From Antilocapra americana (taxonomy: Eukaryota; Chordata; Mammalia; Artiodactyla; Antilocapridae): 64,000 nucleotides of DNA. Shown in pieces: positions 56,711 through 64,000 of this stretch. Below the pieces are notes generated by a model. That model was not told where the DNA came from and searched no databases. It saw only the letters and a program-made list of their open reading frames with translations. The position numbers were made by a program, and so were the translations under genes. The stretch covers positions 6,995,974-7,059,973 of the forward strand of contig ML662465.1 of assembly GCA_007570785.1 (NCBI GenBank), written 5' to 3'. How positions within the stretch are numbered: the stretch's first letter is position 1; each line of letters starts with the position of its first letter.

Positions 56711-59600
56711 ATGTTTTCTCATTGATTTTCTTTCTGGATGGTCTGTCTATTAAAACAAGTTGGATGTTAAAGTCCTCTTCTAGTTTTTTACAACTGGCAC
56801 TATCTTGCTTTATACCTATATTTCTTTGTTAGGTACATAGTGTATTTGCAAATGTTATATCTTTCTTATTGTATTGATCACTCTATAATTATGCAATGAC
56901 CTTTTCATCTCAGTACAGTGTTTGTTTTAAAGTAAATTTTTAAAAAATAAAATCGTTGCTACCACAGCTTTCTTTTCATTTGTGTGGAATGTCTTTTCCA
57001 TCAATTCTCTCTCAGTATATATATGTCTTTATCTCCGAAGTAAGTCTTTGAAGGTTGCATATACATTGGTTTTTTAAAAAAAAAAATCCAGTCAACTACT
57101 CTATGTCTTTTGATTGGAATATTTATTCCATTTACATTCAAAGTAATTATTGATAGTATTTACTTATTGCTGTTTTTTTGTTGTTTTCTGTTTAGTTCTC
57201 TGATTCTTTCTTGTTCTCTATCCTTATAATTTGATGACTTTCTTTAGTGCTATGTTTATATTTCTTCTTTTTAAATTTTGTGCATCTATTACAGCTTTTT
57301 TGTTTGTGTTTACCATGAGGTTTGTATGTAACAACCTATGTATATAGCAGCCTAAGTTGATGATAACTTGAGTTCAAACATGTTCTAAAAGTACAGTCAT
57401 GCCCCACGTTCTATGTTTTTGATATCACATTTTGCATCTTTTAATTTTGTATATTGCATAATTAATTGTTTTAGATACCATTTTAATACTTTTGTCTTTT
57501 AACATTCATACTATTGTTATAGGTGGTTGATCCACTGTCTTTACTATATGTTTTCTCTTATTAGTGACATTTTTCCTTTCATAATTTTCCTTTTCTAGTT
57601 ATGGCATTTTCTGTTTTTTCTGCCTGAAAAAGTCTCTTTACTATTTCTTGTAAGGCTAGTTTAGTGGTGATAAACTCCTTTAACTTTTGCTTCTTTGGGA
57701 AACTCTCTGTTTGAATTCTGAATATATCCTTGCCAGGTAGAGTATTATTGGTTAATTTTTTTTCTTTCAGTACTTTGAATATATGGTATCAGTCTCTACC
57801 TACCTATAAAGATTCTGCTGAAAAATCAGTTGATAATCTTATGGTGATTCCCTTGTATGTAACTAGTCTTTTTTTCCCTTGCTGCTTTTAAGACTCCTTA
57901 GTTTTAATTTTTGTTATTTTAAGTAAAATGTATTTTGCATGAATGTCTTTTGGTTCATCTTGTTTGGGACTCTGTGATTCTTGCATTTGGATTTCTGTTT
58001 CCTTCAACAATTTAGAAACATTTTCAGCCATTATTTCTTCAGATAGAGTTTCTGCCCCCTAATTCTCCTCCTGCAATCCCTATAATGCAAGTATTATTAT
58101 GCTTAATGTTTTCTCAGAGGTCCCTTAAACTGTCCTCATTTTTTAAAAATTCTTTTTTCTTTTTTGCTATTCCAATTGGGTGATTTCTGCTACCCTGTCT
58201 TCTAGATTGCTGGTCCATTCTTCTGTATCCTCTAATGTGCTGTTAAATTACTCAAGTGTATTTTCATTTGTTACTGTATTCTGAAGCTCTGACTGCTTCT
58301 TTTTTTATAACTCTTTGTTGAAGTTTACTGGTTTCATTCATTCTTCTGAGTTTGGTGAGGATTTTTATGACTATTTCTTCGAATTCTTTATCTAATTGTT
58401 TATTTTTGTTTCATCTAGTCCTTTTTATGAGGTTTTGTCTCACTCTTCTATTACTTTTGTTTAATGAGATTTTGTCATGTTGTCTCTGTCCTTTGCCTCA
58501 CTCTCTGTTTGTTTCTATGTATTGGGTATATCAGATATAGCTCTAGGTCTTGAGAGAGTGGCGTTACGTAGGCCACTGGTGTACAGTGAATCCCGGTGGA
58601 ACAACTCCCCCTGGCCATCAGAGCCAGGTGCTCTAGGGGTATGTTTATGCGTACCTGTGTGCCTCCCTGTCACGATTGGGCCACAATTCCTGCAGGCATG
58701 CTGCTTGGCTTGGTGCAGTGCAGACTGGTTGGTCACAACTACTGTAGGTGTGCCCGTGGGCAGGATTGCCCCTCCGTATGGCTTGTTGTGAGGCCCAGCT
58801 GTGACCACTGTAGATGTGCTGATGTGTAGGGCTGGTCTCCAGGAAAGGGAGATGATTTGGAGTGGTGCCAGGTGGGGTGGAGTGAGAGCCACTTTGAGGG
58901 CTGAGCAGGGGAACTGGGTTGGGCGGGGCTGGCACTTAGCATAAGGCTGGGGTGTGGCGCACAATGTTAGTTATACATCTGGAGAATTACAGAGATGATC
59001 CCCACCAACAGTGGATCAGCTAGGTAGAAGGAGACTAAAAATATATGCCATCCACTAGCACTTCTTTTCTTTGAGATAGTTCCACCAGATCCTACCCTTC
59101 GGGCATATGCCCTAAAAATAATCAATTAATTTCCTTCTTATATGATCCAGGTGCTTTGCAAATCCTTATTGATGGGACATGGAGAAATTTGAGATTGTAT
59201 ACAAGCTCTTCACAAGTGGAGTTTTGATTTCCCACAGCCAACTGGTTCTCCTGGTTATAAACCCCACCAGTTCTCAAAGCCAGATATTATGGGGACTTAT
59301 CTTCCCAGGGCAGGTCTTTTGGGCTGGGGAGCCTGATGTGGAGCTTGAACCCCTCCCTCATTAAATATTACTTCTTGGGGTAATATTCTTCCTATGGGTT
59401 TGGGCTAGCCCGCATGTCTGCCCCTCCTACCCATCTTGATGTGGCCTTTATATATCCTAAACTATGAATTTTGTTCTGCTAGTCTTTTAGGTTACTACTG
59501 GAGACAGCTGTAGTTGTAGTTTTGGTATTTCTCTGGGAACAAGTAAACTCCTATTCTGCTGTCTTTATCTGACTCCTGGAGATACTGCCAGATAATTTTC
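56711..59600 (-). mobile_element. Antisense LINE-1, ORF2 to 5' region
   Basis: GATTTTCTTTCTGGATGGTC, TTTGATTGGAATATTTATTC, CAGCCATTATTTCTTCAGAT, followed by a GC-richer block at 58.5-59.4 kb resembling an L1 5' UTR. Open frames up to 149 codons in the GC-rich block show no known protein. Confidence 0.65.
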
Positions 59601-61000
59601 TAATGGAGTATCAGTTTATATTCCCAACACCAATGTTTGATGGTTCCAGTTGTACTGTTTCTTCAACACTTAGCATATTTATGTGTATATTGTGTTATCT
59701 CTCAGTGGCATTCTTTGCACTTATCAATGACTGTTGATGTTGTTCATTTACATATGCTTACTGGATATTTGTATGTTCCTTTTTGTAAAGTCAGTGTTCA
59801 AGTCTTTTGCTCATTTTAAAATTGGATTTTCTGCCAATTTTATTAGTGATTTTCAATTCAAAATATTTTTCCTCTGTATGACTTGCCTTTTGACTCATTT
59901 AATATCTTTTGATGATTATGCCTTCACTATCATAGTTATATTTGCTATGTTTTTGTTCTGAAAGCTTTATTGCTTTATCTTTCACACTTAGATGTAGAAA
60001 AGCTGTAAACTAAAACCAACTTGTATGAAGTAAGACGGGAATCAAAGTTCATTATGTGCTTATGGAAATCCATTTGAATTGGTATCTTTGAGATAAATAT
60101 CCTCTCTTCACTGCCTTTTGTGTCAATGCCACCATATTTGTGCATTTATTTCTAGACATTTTATTTCATTGTTCTCAAACTTTAGCATGCACAGAATTAC
60201 TTGAGCGGCTTGTTAAAGCAAGAATAATGGGTTCCAACCCCAAATCTTCTGGTTCAGTAGGTCAGGGATGGGGCCTGAAAAGTTGCATTTCTAAAAATCT
60301 GAGGTAATGCAGATAACCATACTTTAATAAAAAATTATTCTGTTACATTGCTCTATTTCTCTGCCTTAATTACTATAGTTTAAAAAACACATATATGGTA
60401 GTATATGTTTACCATATTTGTTCTTTTCAATATCTCCTTGGAGATTCTTCATACTTTATATTTCTGTGTACATTTTTAAATCACTTTACCTTTCCATATA
60501 AACTTTAGAATCAACTGATCAGATGATCATTTTACACACACACATGCACACACACATACACACACAGGATTTTGATTGGGATTGAATTAAATCTTTAGAT
60601 AAATTTAGGGAAAATTGTCGTTTCCCCGTGATTGGGTTTTCCAAAGCAAGAACATGGTATATTTCTTCATTTATATAGGTCTTCTTTAATATTTAAATTG
60701 TTTTTTTTGCACTATTCCATGAAAATGTCTTACATAACTTCTGTTAGATTTATTCCTGGGTATTTTTTTAAAATTCAAATAATACAATTTGAATGTTTTT
60801 ATGCTATTCAAATTACGTAATTTTATATTTAACTTTTTGTTTGTGACTTATATTGAGATATACAACTGATTTTTCTATATAGACTTTGCATTTAGCAGTA
60901 AAACTGAGACCAAAATTTTATACTTTAAGAAAGAGTCCAGGTGATTTTGACAAATACCAACATTTGAAAACAACTGCAATAGGGATGTGCTATTAAATAT
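59601..61000 (-). mobile_element. Further antisense LINE-1 text with a MER5-type insertion
   Basis: TTCATTTACATATGCTTACT, TCAATTCAAAATATTTTTCC, AGATTTATTCCTGGGTATTT. Contains a CA repeat at about 60535-60570. Confidence 0.65.
60165..60310. mobile_element. MER5A-type non-autonomous DNA transposon fragment
   Basis: GTTCTCAAACTTTAGCATGC, GGTTCAGTAGGTCAGGGATG, GGGGCCTGAAAAGTTGCATT follow the MER5A consensus order. A second, weaker match lies at 60975-61070. Confidence 0.65.
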
Positions 61001-61346
61001 ACATTCTGTAGGCCAACAGAATCAATATCACTTGGGAGTTTATTAGAACTACCCAGGGGTCAAGTTAGGGTGAATGAGCAATTTGGGGAGGGAATGGTTT
61101 TCTGACACAGGAGATGTTCAAGGGAAAGCTTTCTATTATGATCAAAATATTTTACAGTATCATATTCTGATTGGTAGAGGTCATAATGTTTAGAAACCAA
61201 AATTCAAATTATGATAAACATCTTTCATTCATATTGATCCAAGGCAACATGGACTGATTTATACTCCTGTAACTTAGTAATGAAGTTAGGCATGTAGAGA
61301 TATGCTTTTGGTCTTAGAAATATCTCTGATTCAATAAGATACTTAC

Positions 61347-61525
61347 CTTATTGAATTTTTTGAAGATACCAAACAAAATGTAACGAAACACAAAAGTTTT
61401 CACTTTCCACAAGGTGGTCTCCAGAAGGAATATCAAGAGGAAAAAAAGAAGTCCTGTGATAGCCATTGCAATTAAATATCTTCCAACTGCATCACGTTCC
61501 AAGGTATATATACTACGTTCGATTA
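61347..61525 (-). CDS. ABCA-family transporter gene 1, transmembrane-domain-2 exon (partial gene)
   Basis: First recognisable exon of the right-hand ABC subfamily A gene; earlier exons lie beyond the window. Seen: acceptor ...TTTTCATCAG before 61525, donor GTAAGT after 61347, 179 nt, entering with two bases and ending in phase 0. It encodes about 60 residues: a charged stretch (IERSIYTLERDAVGRY), a hydrophobic helix (LIAMAITGLLFFLLIFLLE) and a basic tail ending FKKFNK. In ABCA transporters the last helix of the second membrane domain comes just before the linker to nucleotide-binding domain 2, which fits the next exon. The product would be a full-length membrane lipid-type transporter. Substrate cannot be read from the sequence. 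Confidence 0.85.
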
Positions 61526-61717
61526 CTGATGAAAACAACAAATAAAATATGGACTTACTTTAAAAGTTAACTCAATAAGCAAACTTTAAAAAGTCAACAA
61601 ATAGGAAGTACTAAGTAATGGTTATCAAATAAGCTCAAAATTCATGTATTTAATTGTATGTTTAAATAACTTTGTATGCCATGCAAAATATTTTCAAAAT
61701 CCTTTACAGTCCAAAAT

Positions 61718-61858
61718 CTATACAGTCCATGGAATTCTCCAGGCCAGATTAGTGGAGTGGGTAGCCTTTCCCTTCTCCAGGGCATCTTCCCAACCCAGGG
61801 ATTGAATCTGGGTCTCCTGCATTGCAGGCAGATTCTTTACTAGCTGAGCCCTCAAAAT
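61718..61858 (-). mobile_element. Bov-tA SINE, truncated
   Basis: TACAGTCCATGGAATTCTCC ... TTCTTTACTAGCTGAGCCC. Confidence 0.85.
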
Positions 61859-61859
61859 C

Positions 61860-62488
61860 CATTAATGGAGGCAAAACTTTTAATTCTATGAGCTTTGTCT
61901 TGCTCCCCATTCCCAACATAGATAGTCAGAATCATTGGGTGAATGCTCACTCACACTAACCAGGGTACTGTGTAGTAGCAGAGACTTTCCTTGCCCTCAA
62001 ATATTATTTTCTCTGAAAATACTTTAAATAGAGGTTTTGAAAACTGGAACAGGAGCATAAGAATCACCTAGTAGTGTGCTACATATACAAACCTATAAGA
62101 GTTAAAGGTTAAAGTTTAAAAGTTAGTTATAGCTTAACATTTAAACTTAAGTTGTAAATGCCTAAGTGCTGGTACTTTTCCAAGTACTTATGAGAAAACT
62201 TTATAATTACAAGGTTTGAATTCATGATGGTGAAAGCAGTAGATTCATAAAAGCTGTAAAAATCAAATTTCTTTTTTACTTTAAAAAAAACTTCTTATTA
62301 AAATATAATATACATACATGGAAATCCACCTAAGTATAGGACTCAATGAATTTTTAGAAACTGAAAATATCTATATAACAAGCAATGTTTTCCACCCAGT
62401 TTTAAACTTCAATTGCATCATATTTTTTCTTTTCTCTTTTATTTTCTTCCTTTCTTTCACTCTTTCCTTCTAGTTTATAATTATGCAT
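61860..62488. other. AT-rich intron of gene 1, nothing identified
   Basis: No upstream ABCA exon seen; 62.27-62.48 kb may be an old L1 piece. Confidence 0.4.
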
Positions 62489-62489
62489 A

Positions 62490-62710
62490 TGTGTTGAGTC
62501 ATCTCAGTCATGCCTGACTCTTTGTAACCTTGTGGAGTAGAGCCCGCCAAGCTCCTCTGTCCATGAAGATTCTCCAGGCTAGAATACTGGAGTGGGTTGC
62601 CATGTCTTCACCCAGGAGATCTTCCTGACTCAGGGATCAGACCTGAGTCTTTTATGTCTCATGCATTGGCAGGTGGGTTCTTTATCACTAGCGCCAAGTG
62701 GGAAGCCCAT
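62490..62710 (-). mobile_element. Bov-tA SINE
   Basis: GTGTTGAGTCATCTCAGTCA ... TTCTTTATCACTAGCGCCAA. Confidence 0.9.
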
Positions 62711-63334
62711 TAATCACTGGATGTACTTTTTGTAGTTATTACTTGAGACATTACATTATGCATACATAACTTACAGAATCATGATGTTCTTCCTTTTACC
62801 AGCCTGAGTGAAGTGTAAAAAACTTTTCCATTATTTATATCTCTTTAACATCCCCACTTATTACTGTCTTAAATATCCCCACTATATACACTGAGAACAT
62901 TATCATACACTGTTACCACTTTTGCTTTAACCACCAAACCTGAGAAAACTCAAGAGGAGAAAGTATATAGTGTCCACCTATATTTTTATCTTTTTCATTA
63001 TTTTTTCTTGATGCTTAAAATTCTTTCTTCAATCATTTACATTTATAGAATCTCTAGAGCCATTCTTCCAGGACTTCTAGAGTTGACAAATTTATGTAGA
63101 TATTCATCATCTGAAAATGTTTTGATTTCCCCTTCATTTTTGAAAGTTATTTCCTATCTATATGAAGTTTTGAGTAGATAGTTTTATATTTACTTGAAAA
63201 TAATGTGCTGCTTCTTTTGGTGTTTATGCTTTCTGATGAGAAATCTATAAATTAGAGGTATTGTTTTGCCATTATGGATAAGGTATCATTTTTTTCTGTA
63301 GCTGCTTTTCTTTAATTTTCAAAGTTTAATTATG
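62711..63334. other. Intron of gene 1, nothing identified
   Basis: AT-rich; no exon seen on the minus strand. 63.1-63.3 kb may be antisense L1. Confidence 0.4.
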
Positions 63335-64000
63335 ATATCACTTGACATGAATTTTTTCAGTCTTTTTAGAATTGAGATATAATTAATATATAACATTAGT
63401 TTCAGGTATATAACATAATAATCTGATATTTGTATATGTTGAGAAATGACTACCACAATAAGTCTTATTAACATCCATCACCACACATACTTGTGCTTTT
63501 TTGTGTGTGATGAGAACTTTCAATTATACAATTCAGTATAAATATCTATTGTCACCATTCTGTATATTACATCCCCATGAGTTACTTCTTTTTATAACTG
63601 GAAGTGAAGTGAAGTGAAGTTGCTCAGTTGTGTCCGACTCTTTGTGACCTCGTGGACTGTAGCCTACCAGGTTCCTCTGCCCATGGGATTTTCCAGGCAA
63701 GAATACTGGAGTGGGTTGCCATTTCCTTCTCCAGGAGATCTTCCCAGCCCAGGGATTGAACCCAGGTCTCCTGCATTGTAGGCAGATGCTTTATCGTCTG
63801 AGCCACCAGGGAAATCTCTCTTATAACTGGAAGTTTGTACCTTTTAAATCCCTTCTCCCATTTTGCCCAACCTCACATCCCCTGCCTCTTGCAACAGTTT
63901 GTTATCCATGAGTTTCTCGTAAAGATTCCACTTGTAAGTGAAATAATATGATATTCATCTCTCTCTATTTGACTTATTTCACTAGGCATAATGCTCTCAA
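63335..64000 (-). mobile_element. Antisense LINE-1 3' end, split by a Bov-tA
   Basis: TTGAGATATAATTAATATAT, CCACAATAAGTCTTATTAAC before the SINE and TTCTCGTAAAGATTCCACTT after it. Confidence 0.8.
63605..63820 (-). mobile_element. Bov-tA SINE with exact 13-bp TSD
   Basis: Flanked by TTATAACTGGAAG at 63592-63604 and 63821-63833. Head marked by (TGAAG)n at the left. Confidence 0.92.

Noticed and set aside
58477..58964. Open frames up to 149 codons on both strands
   Set aside because: GC-richer end of an antisense L1; low-complexity peptides with no recognisable domain.

Overview
This is nuclear DNA from a ruminant (cattle, sheep or goat type). The evidence is the density of ruminant-specific repeats: BovB (RTE-clade LINE) on both strands, more than twenty tRNA-headed Bov-tA/BOV-A2 SINEs, CHR-2-type SINEs and a palindromic mariner-derived MITE, on a background of old LINE-1, ERVL/MLT1 and MER5 relics. 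Almost every longer open frame is LINE-derived. The real coding signal is a set of short exons, all on the minus strand, found here by reading frame, splice phase and protein-family motifs.

Two tandem, head-to-tail genes of the ABC transporter A family (ABCA3-like, probably the ABCA14/15/16-type subgroup) account for every exon recognised. Gene 1 enters from the right and contributes its 3' half: a transmembrane exon (61.4 kb), a linker (53.3 kb), and four exons holding a complete second nucleotide-binding domain (52.8, 45.0, 44.0, 43.3 kb). Its last exon, stop codon and poly(A) signal lie at 36.4-36.1 kb. Gene 2 begins with an ATG exon at 18.69 kb and continues through exons at 18.3, 16.4 and 6.0 kb, then leaves the window to the left. 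Phases match at every junction tested, with no internal stop.

Between them is an old tandem duplication. A module made of last ABCA exon + AATAAA + intergenic DNA + GC-rich CpG island occurs twice: unit B (about 32.6-41.9 kb) ends gene 1, and unit A (about 23.0-30.7 kb) lies just upstream of gene 2. Unit A therefore carries an orphan terminal ABCA exon (28.91-29.04 kb) with intact acceptor, frame, stop and poly(A) signal but no gene body. Going down the minus strand the order is gene 1, its last exon, island B, orphan last exon, island A, gene 2. Island A is the best candidate promoter for gene 2. Island B plus the orphan exon may be the remains of a lost middle gene, an alternative 3' end for gene 1, or a small transcription unit.

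The rest is intron and intergenic sequence filled by transposons, several nested with clear target-site duplications, and one 10-N assembly gap (6124-6133). I found no tRNA, rRNA or CRISPR array. The penultimate coding exon of gene 1, and all gene 2 exons after the fourth, were not located.
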